DNA of 64,000 bases from Sphingomonas sp. Leaf34 (GTDB lineage Bacteria > Pseudomonadota > Alphaproteobacteria > Sphingomonadales > Sphingomonadaceae). A program made the position numbers and the translations under genes. This document shows positions 25,316-34,134 of the stretch, piece after piece. Position 1 is the first letter of the stretch. Each line of letters starts with the position of its first letter. Location: the NCBI RefSeq assembly GCF_001421805.1, contig NZ_LMLC01000004.1, forward strand, positions 62,001 to 126,000, given 5' to 3'. The notes beneath the pieces were generated by a model. It did not search any database and had not been told where the DNA came from. It saw only the letters and a program-made list of their open reading frames with translations.

Positions 25316-26577
25316 CAGCGCAGGGCAAGCCGATAGCGGCGATCCACGCCGCCGACCGCGATCGCGCAGAGCCCGCATGCGATCGCGGCGGTGAGGAACA
25401 GGGCGACGCCGAGCGATGTGTCTTCGATCGCGCCGGCATGTGATGTCGCCAGCACGCCGGTCAGCAAGGGCCCAACGCCGACGCCGATGAGCGTGACGAG
25501 TGCGAGGAACACGGCATTGACGGTGACACGATGAGATTGAGGAGTGAGCATCTGAACACCAAACAATCCAGCGAACGAGGCGATCCCTAGCGAGATATTG
25601 GCAATCGCGACGCCGGCGATCGCGCCTCCCAGTCCCGGTGCCCAGATTACTGCGGCGAGCGGCAGCAACGTCGCGGCGAGCCCAGCCAACACGATCACCG
25701 GGATGCGATCGTGCCACGCGGTGTACCGTGTCATCAGCCAGCCACCGGTGATCTGCCCGGCCGGTGCGGCAACCAGCGTGACCGCGCCGAGCAGCATCGC
25801 CGCATGCGCGGGGGTGAGTCCGCGATCGCGGACGAAGAGGCTCGGCAGCCACCCGCCTATCGCCTGGATCACCAGGACAGGCATGATCGCAACTGCAAAG
25901 AAGAGCGCGAGCGTGACCCAGTCGATTTGTACCGCCTCCGAGCAAGGCGGCATGTCGGAGATCGTCCCGGTCGCGCTTTCCGATCGGGGGGGGCGGAGTC
26001 CGACCCGCACGAGAAACGGCAGGGTGAGCAAATTCGGCAACGCGGTGATCGCGTACAGCCATCGCCAATCCGTGCTGCCGTTGCCCGATGCACCGTCACC
26101 GCCGCGTGCGACCATGGCAAGGACGGATAGCAGTGCACCGACCGTCAATAACGCAACGCTCCGCCCGATTGTCGATCCGCTGGTGAACAACGAGAGCGCG
26201 CGTGCGCGATCCTTTGGGCTCGTATCGTCGATGAGCCAGGAAATCGCGACCGGAACGAACATCGCCTGGCCCACGCCAAGCGCCGCGCGCGCCAGCGTCA
26301 ATGCACCGATGCTGTGCGCCGTCCCGGTCGCGAGGCTTGCCGCGGTCCACAGGACGAGCCCGGCGACCAGCCACCAGAGCGACGCCCGCCGCCCGCGCAG
26401 TATCGCCGCCAGCGCAAGCGCAGTCACACCGTACGGGAGCGCGAAGGCGGTACCGATGATCCATCCGGCCTGCGCATCGCTCATCGCGATGTTCAGGCGC
26501 ATCAACGGCAATGCGCCACCGATCATTGTTCGGTCGATGAATGCCAGACAATGGAGGACAGCAAGAACGACGATCAC
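25315..26577 (-). CDS. Major facilitator superfamily transporter
   Basis: A 420-residue permease with about 12 hydrophobic helices. The first-loop region includes FIDRTMIGGALPLM and AGWIIGTAFALPYGV, and the centre has a polar loop around residues 190-225. The closest resemblance is to the anion/organic-acid type MFS (sugar-acid or aromatic-acid permeases), but the substrate is unknown. The start is uncertain: GTG at 26577 is used, with only a weak upstream site; the frame closes 16 codons further up. It is coupled to the AraC gene. Confidence 0.85.
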   Translation of the reverse strand: MIVVLAVLHCLAFIDRTMIGGALPLMRLNIAMSDAQAGWIIGTAFALPYGVTALALAAILRGRRASLWWLVAGLVLWTAASLATGTAHSIGALTLARAALGVGQAMFVPVAISWLIDDTSPKDRARALSLFTSGSTIGRSVALLTVGALLSVLAMVARGGDGASGNGSTDWRWLYAITALPNLLTLPFLVRVGLRPPRSESATGTISDMPPCSEAVQIDWVTLALFFAVAIMPVLVIQAIGGWLPSLFVRDRGLTPAHAAMLLGAVTLVAAPAGQITGGWLMTRYTAWHDRIPVIVLAGLAATLLPLAAVIWAPGLGGAIAGVAIANISLGIASFAGLFGVQMLTPQSHRVTVNAVFLALVTLIGVGVGPLLTGVLATSHAGAIEDTSLGVALFLTAAIACGLCAIAVGGVDRRYRLALR

Positions 26578-27016
26578 AGGCCTGATGACACTCGCCTCCA
26601 GGCGTACGAAAGTTCCAATATCCTAGTCGATGTGGCTTCGAAGGTTGCGATGGTCAACCGGTGGCACGAAGACACGTGGTCGCGTTGACGGGGAAATTCG
26701 CATCGTCCGGCAATTATAATTGGCATCACGCCGGCCGGATCGGGGGATCCCGCAGGGTGTGGGATAAGAGAAATCGACGAGGCTTGATCCGCAAACGATC
26801 TGTTGCGGAGAATAACGTCGGGTTTCGATCAATCTGAGGCGTGGCGGTGGCGAATGCGGGGGTAGTTCTGCCGCTGCCTTGGACACGTCCTCCTTCGACA
26901 GGGGGGCAGCGTGGTGCGCCGGGGCCTGCGAAAGCTGTTTCGTCGCAAAATGCCGTGATCCTTTCCTCTACCGGCGCCGTGCCGCATGAGGGGGCCGGAT
27001 AGGTGAGGGAACGAGC
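26578..27016. promoter_or_regulatory. Divergent intergenic region with AT-rich palindrome
   Basis: A 439-nt gap between the MFS gene (minus) and the lactonase-like gene (plus). It holds a perfect 12-bp palindrome CAATTATAATTG at 26711-26722 and an inverted pair GGTTG/CAACC in GGTTGCGATGGTCAACC at about 26643-26659, which might be regulator sites for the AraC protein. No convincing gene, tRNA or riboswitch was seen. Confidence 0.4.
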
Positions 27017-28129
27017 ATGAACGACGGAACGACGCGACGCGGAGTGCTGGGCGCGATGGGGGCGGTAGGCGCGACGCTCGCCCTGCCTGCTGCGGGCGCT
27101 GCGAGCCGTTCGGGCGTGCGTCTGGTCGCGGGTACGTACGCGCGCGAAGGCGGCAAGGGCATGTATCCGATCGCCTATGATGGATCGCGCTGGCGGGTCG
27201 GGACGCCGATCACCGGCATCGAAGATGCGTCGTTCGGGATCGGCGGTGGCCCCAGCGGTACATGCTATCTGGTCCGCGAACGGACGCAGGGCGATGTCGC
27301 TGTCTATGCCCCCGGCTTGGCTCAGCGTGGGGCGGTGTCGACGGGGGGCGCCGATCCCTGCCATCTCGCGCTCGATCGGGCGTCCGCCTGCCTGGTCGCG
27401 GCAAACTATTCGAGTGGCAGCATCGCATTCTACCGGCTCGATCCGCGTACCGGCCTGCCCGGCGCGCCGACGCTGTTCCGTCACAGCGGGAGCGGTCCCG
27501 ACCACAGCCGGCAGGAGGCGCCGCATGCGCACTGGGTCGGGTTCAGTCCCGATCGACGCTGGCTCCATGCGGTCGATCTCGGGGCCGACGCGATCTTCGC
27601 CTATCGCTTCGATCCGCGCGCGCGAACGTTGCAGTCCCCGACAGTCGCTTGGCAGGCCCCCGCAGGTGCCGGTCCGCGCCATATCGTGCGGCATCCACGG
27701 CTGCCGATCGCCTATGTCGTCTGCGAACTCGCCAATGCGGTGATGGCGCTCGACGCGCGCGCAGACGGCGGTTTCGACACGCGTCACGCCGTCTCGACCT
27801 TGCCCGCCGGGCACACCGGCGCGTCGCAGGCTGCGCATATCGCGATCGATCGCGCCGGGCGGCGGCTCTACGTATCCAATCGCGGCGACGACAGCATCGC
27901 GGTCTTCGCGCTCGACGCTGCCGGCGCGCCGACCCTGCTCCAGCATGTTGCGACTGGCGGGCATTGGCCGCGGATGTTCCTGTTGCTCGACGCTGACCAG
28001 CGGCTGGTGGTCGGCAACGAGCGGTCGGGGACGCTGACGGTGTTCCGCGTCGCGACCGACGGTCGTCTGACCGCGACGGGCGAGGTGCTCGGGGTACCTG
28101 GAATCGTGTTCCTGGGGCAGTTCGGCTGA
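27017..28129 (+). CDS. Secreted lactonase-family (YbhE/Pgl-like) seven-bladed beta-propeller protein
   Basis: A 370-residue protein with a twin-arginine signal (TTRRGVLGAMGAVGATLALP). The rest is a 6-phosphogluconolactonase-fold propeller with blade repeats such as GADPCHLALDRASACLVAANY, HAHWVGFSPDRRWLHAVDLG and IDRAGRRLYVSNRGDDSIAVF. The GSGPDHSRQEAPHAH segment is typical of the active face. Secreted members act on lactones or sugar acids; the substrate here is unknown. It stands alone, possibly under the same regulator as the divergent MFS gene. Confidence 0.9.
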   Translation: MNDGTTRRGVLGAMGAVGATLALPAAGAASRSGVRLVAGTYAREGGKGMYPIAYDGSRWRVGTPITGIEDASFGIGGGPSGTCYLVRERTQGDVAVYAPGLAQRGAVSTGGADPCHLALDRASACLVAANYSSGSIAFYRLDPRTGLPGAPTLFRHSGSGPDHSRQEAPHAHWVGFSPDRRWLHAVDLGADAIFAYRFDPRARTLQSPTVAWQAPAGAGPRHIVRHPRLPIAYVVCELANAVMALDARADGGFDTRHAVSTLPAGHTGASQAAHIAIDRAGRRLYVSNRGDDSIAVFALDAAGAPTLLQHVATGGHWPRMFLLLDADQRLVVGNERSGTLTVFRVATDGRLTATGEVLGVPGIVFLGQFG

Positions 28130-28160
28130 CCGGGCACGTTCCCCGCGTGAGCCGCCCGTT

Positions 28161-28189
28161 TTGCGGTTTGTGTCGTAATATCCTATATT
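28161..28189 (+). promoter_or_regulatory. Putative sigma-70-like promoter of the KaiC-hybrid kinase unit
   Basis: TTGCGG (28161-28166), a 17-nt spacer and TATATT (28184-28189). A transcript starting near 28196 would leave about 48 nt before the preferred TTG start at 28244 with its strong ribosome site. Confidence 0.5.
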
Positions 28190-28243
28190 CGTCATAGCTT
28201 GGCACGCGACGCTGCAGATGCCGGCCTTGGGGAAGGATACCCG

Positions 28244-29755
28244 TTGCCACACGACGAACAGTTACCGGCGCTTGCCCGGACGGGCATCGCAGGGCTCGAC
28301 GACATTCTCAACGGCGGGCTGACCCCCGACCGGATGTATCTGGTGGAGGGCACGCCGGGCACCGGCAAGACTACGTTGGGGCTGGGGTTCCTGCTCGCGG
28401 GTGCCGCGGTCGGCGAGGTCGGTTTGTATATCACCCTGGCCGAGACCGAGGTCGAATTGCGCGCCGTCGCGCGAACGCACGGCTGGTCGCTCGATCCGCT
28501 GACGTTGTTCGAGATGGTGCCCGCCGATGGTCTGGGCGAGGATCACGAGCAGACGTTGCTGCATCCGAGCGAAGTCGAACTCGGCGAGACGATTCGCGAC
28601 GTGATGGCGAAAGTCGACGAGATCCACCCGGCGCGCGTCGTGATCGACAGTCTGTCCGAACTCCGCCTGCTCGCACAGAGCCCGGTGCGGTATCGCCGCC
28701 AGATTCTCGCGCTCAAGCATTTCTTCTCGACGCGTGCGTGCACCGTCCTGTTCCTCGATGACAAGAGCGGCAGCGGCGGCGACCTGCAACTCCATAGCAT
28801 TGCGCACGGCGTGATCTCGCTCGAACAGACGCTGTCGGGGTTCGGCGCGCAACGCCGTCGGCTGCACGTCGTCAAGATGCGCGGTGTCCGCTACCGCGGT
28901 GGCTATCACGACTTCGAGATCGAGCGCGGGGGACTTTGCGTCTACCCGCGTCTGGTCGCGTCCGAACACGGCGAACCCTATTCGGATGAGGCGATGTCGA
29001 CCGGGTCGAGCGAACTCGATGCGTTGCTGGGTGGCGGACTTATTCCCGGCACCGCGACGTTACTGACCGGGCCCGCGGGCGTCGGCAAGACCACGGCTTC
29101 GGTCCAGAGCATGATCGCCGCGCTCAAACGGGGCGACCGCGCTGCGTATTTCCTGTTCGACGAACGGCTGCCGACCTTGCTCAAGCGGAGCGCTGCGCTG
29201 GGCATGGATCTGGCGCCGTTCGTCGACAGCGGTCAGCTCGAACTGCGTGCGATCGATCCTGCCGAGATGTCGCCTGGCGAATTTTCGGGGGCGGTGCGTG
29301 CGGCCGTCGAGGTTCATCGTGCCAAGGTGGTCGTGATCGACAGCTTGAACGCGTATCTCCAGGCGATGCCGAACGAGCAGTTCCTTATTCTGCAGATGCA
29401 CGAAATGCTGACCTATCTAGGCCAGAAGGGGATCGTCAGCCTGCTGATCCTCGGATTGCACGGCATCACCGGCGACATTCGTTCGGATGTCGACCTAAGC
29501 TATCTGTCCGATACGATCGTCCAGCTGCGGTATTTCGAGGCACAGGGGGAGGTCCGTCAGGCGATTTCCGTGATCAAGACCCGGACCGCACGGCACGAAC
29601 GGACGATCCGGGAGTTTCAGATCGGTAGCAGCGGGCTTCACGTCGGCGAACCCCTGCGACATTTCCAGGGCGTATTGACCGGCGTCCCGACCTATTCCGG
29701 TGAAGGGGAGACGCTTATGGGAAGTCGGATCGGACTCGCGGACACGCAGCGCTAG
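28244..29755 (+). CDS. KaiC-like protein with two RecA-type ATPase domains
   Basis: A 503-residue protein with two KaiC/RadA-type domains. The first has the Walker A GTPGTGKTT (about 36-44) and the catalytic-region segment LYITLAETEVE; the second has GPAGVGKTT (about 276-284) and FLFDERLPTLL. Each has a Walker B-like VVIDSL segment. The start is a TTG chosen because GGAAGG lies 7 nt upstream; an earlier TTG at 28199 has no such site. In cyanobacteria KaiC is the clock oscillator; in sphingomonads and relatives KaiC-like proteins occur without KaiA/KaiB and probably act in stress or light signalling with a kinase. The hybrid kinase gene begins 1 nt after the stop. Confidence 0.92.
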   Translation: MPHDEQLPALARTGIAGLDDILNGGLTPDRMYLVEGTPGTGKTTLGLGFLLAGAAVGEVGLYITLAETEVELRAVARTHGWSLDPLTLFEMVPADGLGEDHEQTLLHPSEVELGETIRDVMAKVDEIHPARVVIDSLSELRLLAQSPVRYRRQILALKHFFSTRACTVLFLDDKSGSGGDLQLHSIAHGVISLEQTLSGFGAQRRRLHVVKMRGVRYRGGYHDFEIERGGLCVYPRLVASEHGEPYSDEAMSTGSSELDALLGGGLIPGTATLLTGPAGVGKTTASVQSMIAALKRGDRAAYFLFDERLPTLLKRSAALGMDLAPFVDSGQLELRAIDPAEMSPGEFSGAVRAAVEVHRAKVVVIDSLNAYLQAMPNEQFLILQMHEMLTYLGQKGIVSLLILGLHGITGDIRSDVDLSYLSDTIVQLRYFEAQGEVRQAISVIKTRTARHERTIREFQIGSSGLHVGEPLRHFQGVLTGVPTYSGEGETLMGSRIGLADTQR

Positions 29756-29756
29756 C

Positions 29757-31736
29757 ATGGAAAACCGCGTCCTCATCCTGGCACCGCGCGGACGGGACGC
29801 CGTGATCGCAGCGGATCTGCTCGCTCGCGACGGCATCGTCGCGACGATCTGCGATGATCAGGCGGCGTTGCTTGCGGCGCTTGACGATGCGGCGGGCGTG
29901 GTATTGCTGACCGAGGAAGCGCTGACGACCGGCGATCCCGCGCGGCTGGCGGAGTGGGTCGCGGCGCAACCGAAATGGGCGGACATCCCGTTCGTCGTAC
30001 TTGCCAACGGGACCAAGACACCGCGGACGTTGCGCGCGACCGAGCGGCTGCGCGAGCTCGGCAACGTCGTGCTGCTCGAACGGCCGCTGCATGCCGAAGC
30101 GATGCTCGGCGCAATCCGTTCCGCGCTGACCGCGCGCGGCCGGCAATATGAACTGCGCGACGTCGCGGTGACGCTCGAGCGCGCGGTCGAGGATCGTACC
30201 GCCGAACTGCGATCGGCGCGCGAAAGTCTCGAGATCGCGCTCGAGGCGGCCGGGATGGGCAGCTGGGATATAGACCTGCTGACCGGAGAAGCGCGCCGGA
30301 CGCAGCGGCATGACGAGATCTTCGGCTATCCGGCAGGCCTTGCCCATTGGAACGTCGACACCTTCCTCAAACATGTCGATCCCAAGCAGCGGTCCGCGGT
30401 GAAGCAGGCGTTCGACGATGCGTTGCGCTCGGGAACGCTCGATCTGGAATGCAGCATCGATGCGGCGGACGGGGTGCAGCGCTGGATCGTCGCCAAGGGC
30501 CGCGTGCGCTACGACGATGCCGGTAATGCGGTGCGGATGACCGGCGTGGTTTCCGACGTCACCGATCGCAAGGAAGCCGATGCGCAGCTCGCGCAGGCGC
30601 AGAAGATGGATGCGATCGGCCAGCTGACCGGTGGCGTCGCGCATGACTTCAACAATCTGCTGACCCCGATCGTCGGCAGCCTCGATCTGATGCGGCGGCG
30701 GCACAAGGACGACGAGCGGACGCAGCGGATGATCGGCGGCGCGCTCCAGGCGGCCGAACGCGCGGCGACGCTGACGCAGCGCCTGCTGGCGTTCGCGCGG
30801 CGGCAGGCGCTGCAGCCGCGCGCGGTCGATATCGGTGCGTTGATCGACGGGCTGGTCGACCTGATCCGCCGTTCGCTCGGGCCGTCGATCACCGTCGTGC
30901 TCGAAGTGCCGCGGCACCTGTCGTCGGCGCGCGTCGATCCCAACCAGCTCGAACTTGCGCTGCTCAATCTTGCGATCAACGCGCGCGATGCGATGCCGGG
31001 GGGCGGGCGGCTAACGCTGTCGGTCAGCGAAACCGTGGTCGACGACCGCAACACCGTGGGGCTTGCGGCGGGCAGCTATGTTCGGCTGACCTCGGCCGAT
31101 ACCGGGATCGGCATGGACCGCGCGACGCTCGCACGCGCGACCGAGCCGTTCTTCTCGACCAAGGGCGTCGGCAAGGGCACTGGGCTGGGCCTGTCGATGG
31201 TCCACGGGCTGGCCGCGCAGTCGGGCGGCACGCTTCGCCTGACGAGTGAGCCGGGGGCGGGGACCGCGGTCGAGCTCTGGCTTCCCGCGACCGCAGAAGC
31301 GCCTGTCGACACGGTCGAGACCGCATCGGAACCGGTCCAGGCGCGGCGCGGCGCGAAAGTGTTGCTGGTCGACGACGAGGATCTGGTACGCGCCGCGACC
31401 GCCGACATGCTGCGCGACATCGGTTATGTCGTGGTCGAGATGGCATCGGCGAGCCAGGCGCTGTCGGCGATCCGATCGGGCGTCGATGCCGATATCCTGG
31501 TCAGCGACTATCTGATGCCCGGCATGACCGGGGGGCAATTGATCAGCGAATTGCGATCGTCTGGCAACCGGATGCCGGCGTTGCTCGTCACCGGCTACGC
31601 GGCGGCGGGCGAGGACGTCCCCGACGACATCACCCGCCTCGCCAAGCCGTTCCGCCAGATCGATCTGGCCGCGCGCGTCGACGAACTGCTGCGGCAATCG
31701 CCCGCGGGCCGGCCGAAACTACGCGCGGTCGACTAG
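29757..31736 (+). CDS. Hybrid sensor histidine kinase with N-terminal pseudo-receiver and C-terminal receiver
   Basis: A 659-residue cytoplasmic kinase. Order: a receiver-like domain (1-125) whose phospho-acceptor Asp position reads VVLLTEEALT, so it looks degenerate; a coiled linker; a PAS domain (about 155-275); HisKA with His296 in GGVAHDFNNLL; HATPase (N box LALLNLAINARDAMPGGG, G boxes to about 530); and a C-terminal receiver (about 545-650) with the phospho-acceptor Asp584 in LVSDYLMPG. There is no membrane segment. It lies 1 nt after the KaiC-like gene, so the two proteins are likely to work together. A separate output protein is not encoded here. Confidence 0.93.
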   Translation: MENRVLILAPRGRDAVIAADLLARDGIVATICDDQAALLAALDDAAGVVLLTEEALTTGDPARLAEWVAAQPKWADIPFVVLANGTKTPRTLRATERLRELGNVVLLERPLHAEAMLGAIRSALTARGRQYELRDVAVTLERAVEDRTAELRSARESLEIALEAAGMGSWDIDLLTGEARRTQRHDEIFGYPAGLAHWNVDTFLKHVDPKQRSAVKQAFDDALRSGTLDLECSIDAADGVQRWIVAKGRVRYDDAGNAVRMTGVVSDVTDRKEADAQLAQAQKMDAIGQLTGGVAHDFNNLLTPIVGSLDLMRRRHKDDERTQRMIGGALQAAERAATLTQRLLAFARRQALQPRAVDIGALIDGLVDLIRRSLGPSITVVLEVPRHLSSARVDPNQLELALLNLAINARDAMPGGGRLTLSVSETVVDDRNTVGLAAGSYVRLTSADTGIGMDRATLARATEPFFSTKGVGKGTGLGLSMVHGLAAQSGGTLRLTSEPGAGTAVELWLPATAEAPVDTVETASEPVQARRGAKVLLVDDEDLVRAATADMLRDIGYVVVEMASASQALSAIRSGVDADILVSDYLMPGMTGGQLISELRSSGNRMPALLVTGYAAAGEDVPDDITRLAKPFRQIDLAARVDELLRQSPAGRPKLRAVD

Positions 31737-31739
31737 GCC

Positions 31740-33155
31740 TCAGCGCATCATCCGCGCGATCGTCTTCGCCGCGGCCGCGCCATAGGGCGGCTTGAGCCCG
31801 GCGAGCTTAGCGACGTCGAGCCGCGATTGCTTGAAGACCGCGCGTGCGTGGCTGAAGGTTCGGAAGCCGTCGATGCCGTGATAGGCGCCCATCCCCGACG
31901 GGCCGCTGCCGCCGAAGGGAAGGTCTTCCATCGAGACGTGGAAGACCACGTCGTCGAGCGTCACCCCGCCCGAGATCGTCCGATCGAGCACGCGGCGGCG
32001 TTCGCCCTCGTCGCTGCCGAAATAATACAGGCCGAGCGGCCGGTCGCGGCGGTTCACCTGTGCGATCGCGTCGTCGATCCCATCATAGCGACGGATCGGC
32101 AGGACGGGGCCGAAGATCTCCTCCTGCATCACGATCATGTCGTCGGTCGCGTCAAGGACGATGTGCAGCGGCATCTTCCGCGAGTTCGCGCTGGCGAAAT
32201 CCTCGTTCGCCGGGTTCACCACCTCGACCGTCGCGCCCTTCGCACGCGCGTCTGCGATCCAGTCGGTGAGGCGCTGGTGGTGGCGATCGTTCACGACCGA
32301 GGTGTAGTCGGCATTGGCAAGCAACGTCGGATACATCGCGCTGGCCGCCGCCTTTATGCTGTCGACTACCTTCGCCTCGTCCGCCGCGGGGACGAGCATG
32401 TAATCGGGCGCGAGGCAGATCTGCCCGGCGTTCATCATCTTGCCGAGCGTTACGCGTTCGGTCGCGCGCGCGATATCCGCCGATGCGCCGAGGATGACGG
32501 GCGACTTGCCGCCGAGTTCGAGCGTGACGGGCGTCAGATTGTCGGCGGCGGCGTGGAGGATGTGGCGGCCGATCGCGGTCGCGCCGGTGAAGATGAGATG
32601 ATCGAACGGCAGCGCGGAGAACGCCTTGCCGACGTCCGGCCCGCCCGAGACGATCGCGACTTCCTCCGGCGCGAAATAGCGGCCGACGATCTCTTCGAAA
32701 AGCGCGGCGGTGGTGGGCGTGTATTCGCTCGTCTTGGCCATCGCGCGATTGCCCGCGGCGAGCACGCCTGCGAGCGGCGCCATCAGCAGGTTCACGGGGA
32801 AATTCCACGGCGCGATGATGCCGACCACGCCCTTGGGCTGATATTCGACCCACGCCTTCGCGCCGAGCAGCCCGAGCGGGAACTGCACCGGTCGGCGGTC
32901 GCGCTGCATCCAGCGGTCGAGATGCTTGGCGGCGTGCGCGATCGGCGCGAGCGATGCGCCGATATCGGTCATCATCGTCTGTTCGCGACTGCGATGCCCG
33001 AAATCCTCCGACACCGCGTCGCAGAACCGCGCGGCATTGTCCTTCACCATCGCCGCCGCGCGCTTCAGCCGATCGAGGCGGACGGCGCGGGTGACGGGCA
33101 TCTCGGCCATGAACGCGTCACGCTGGGCGGCGAGGATGGTGTGCATATCGGTCAT
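31740..33155 (-). CDS. Coniferyl-aldehyde-dehydrogenase-like aldehyde dehydrogenase
   Basis: A 471-residue NAD(P)-dependent aldehyde dehydrogenase of the CalB branch. It has the substrate-anchoring APWNFPVNLLMAPL, the Glu-bearing TLELGGKSPVI and the catalytic Cys in NAGQICLAPDY. CalB-type enzymes oxidise coniferyl aldehyde and also medium- or branched-chain aldehydes. The start MTDMHTILA (33155) follows the upstream quinone-oxidoreductase-like gene by 10 nt with GGAGG before it. It is the last gene of the six-gene operon from 39.2 kb. Confidence 0.92.
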   Translation of the reverse strand: MTDMHTILAAQRDAFMAEMPVTRAVRLDRLKRAAAMVKDNAARFCDAVSEDFGHRSREQTMMTDIGASLAPIAHAAKHLDRWMQRDRRPVQFPLGLLGAKAWVEYQPKGVVGIIAPWNFPVNLLMAPLAGVLAAGNRAMAKTSEYTPTTAALFEEIVGRYFAPEEVAIVSGGPDVGKAFSALPFDHLIFTGATAIGRHILHAAADNLTPVTLELGGKSPVILGASADIARATERVTLGKMMNAGQICLAPDYMLVPAADEAKVVDSIKAAASAMYPTLLANADYTSVVNDRHHQRLTDWIADARAKGATVEVVNPANEDFASANSRKMPLHIVLDATDDMIVMQEEIFGPVLPIRRYDGIDDAIAQVNRRDRPLGLYYFGSDEGERRRVLDRTISGGVTLDDVVFHVSMEDLPFGGSGPSGMGAYHGIDGFRTFSHARAVFKQSRLDVAKLAGLKPPYGAAAAKTIARMMR

Positions 33156-33165
33156 TGGAGGTCCT

Positions 33166-34134
33166 TCAAGGCACGAGCACGATCTTGCCGACATGCGTGG
33201 CGGCGGCCATCGCGGCGAATGCGTCCCGCCATTCGGCAAGGCGGTATATGGCATGGACGCGGGGCCGAAGGCGACCTTCTCCCGCCATCGCCCATACCGA
33301 ATCGAGGTTTTCCGCACCCAGCCGGGGAAAGCGGCGTGCATATTCCCCGGCACGGACGCCAATCATGGAGAAGCCCTTGATCAGCGCGATGTTGGTCGGC
33401 AGCGTCGCGATCCGGCCCGACGCGAAGCCGACGACCAGCAGTCTTCCCCCGAACGCGGTGCAGCGGGTCGATTCGTCGAAGACGTCGCCGCCGACGGGAT
33501 CGACCACGATGTCCGCGCCCCCGCCGGTGAGATCACGTACCGCAGCGCGAAAGCCGGGTGCCGGCAGGGTCGCGGCGGGCGAATAGGCGTCCGCGACGAT
33601 CTGCAACTTCTCCGGCGAGCGCGACGTGGCGATCACGCGCGCGCCGAGCGACTGCGCCAGATCGACCGCCGCGAGGCCGACCCCGCCCGTCGCGCCGTGA
33701 ACCAGCACCCAGTCGTCGGTCGCCAGCGCGCCGAGCCGGACGAGCCCGACATAGGCGGTGAGGTAGGCGACGCCGATCGACGCGGCCTGCGCATAGTCGA
33801 GACGGGCGGGGATGGCACGTGCAGCGCTCGCATCGCAGGCTAGGATCTCCGCGAACGCGTCGAGGCGGGTTCCGCAAACGACCCGGTCGCCGGAGGCGAA
33901 GCCGCTTGTCGGATCCGCCTCGATCACCTCACCCGCGGCCTCCATCCCGGGCACGAACGGCAGCGGCGGTTTGAGCTGATACTCGCCTCGCGTCATCAGC
34001 AGATCGGGATAGTTGAGCGACGCCGCGCGCATCCGCACCAGCAACTGTCCGGGCGACCGCGTCGGCTCGGCGATGTCGTCGAGCGCCACCCCCGACAGGT
34101 CAGACGACAGCGCCGAGACGCGAACCGCTTTCAC
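33166..34134 (-). CDS. Zinc-less MDR family oxidoreductase (NADPH:quinone-reductase-like)
   Basis: A 322-residue medium-chain dehydrogenase. It has the MDR opening LLVRMRAASLNYPDLLMTRG, the cofactor loop VHGATGGVGLAAVDLAQ and no zinc ligands at the usual positions. The quinone reductase / enoyl-reductase branch is the best match. GTG start at 34134 overlaps the stop of the upstream acyl-CoA dehydrogenase (GTGA). In this operon it may reduce an enoyl-CoA or enone intermediate; that is inference. Confidence 0.88.
   Translation of the reverse strand: MKAVRVSALSSDLSGVALDDIAEPTRSPGQLLVRMRAASLNYPDLLMTRGEYQLKPPLPFVPGMEAAGEVIEADPTSGFASGDRVVCGTRLDAFAEILACDASAARAIPARLDYAQAASIGVAYLTAYVGLVRLGALATDDWVLVHGATGGVGLAAVDLAQSLGARVIATSRSPEKLQIVADAYSPAATLPAPGFRAAVRDLTGGGADIVVDPVGGDVFDESTRCTAFGGRLLVVGFASGRIATLPTNIALIKGFSMIGVRAGEYARRFPRLGAENLDSVWAMAGEGRLRPRVHAIYRLAEWRDAFAAMAAATHVGKIVLVP

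Noticed and set aside
26623..26886. An 87-codon minus-strand ORF in the MFS-lactonase gap
   Set aside because: Pro/Arg-rich, no ribosome site, no recognisable domain, base use unlike neighbours.
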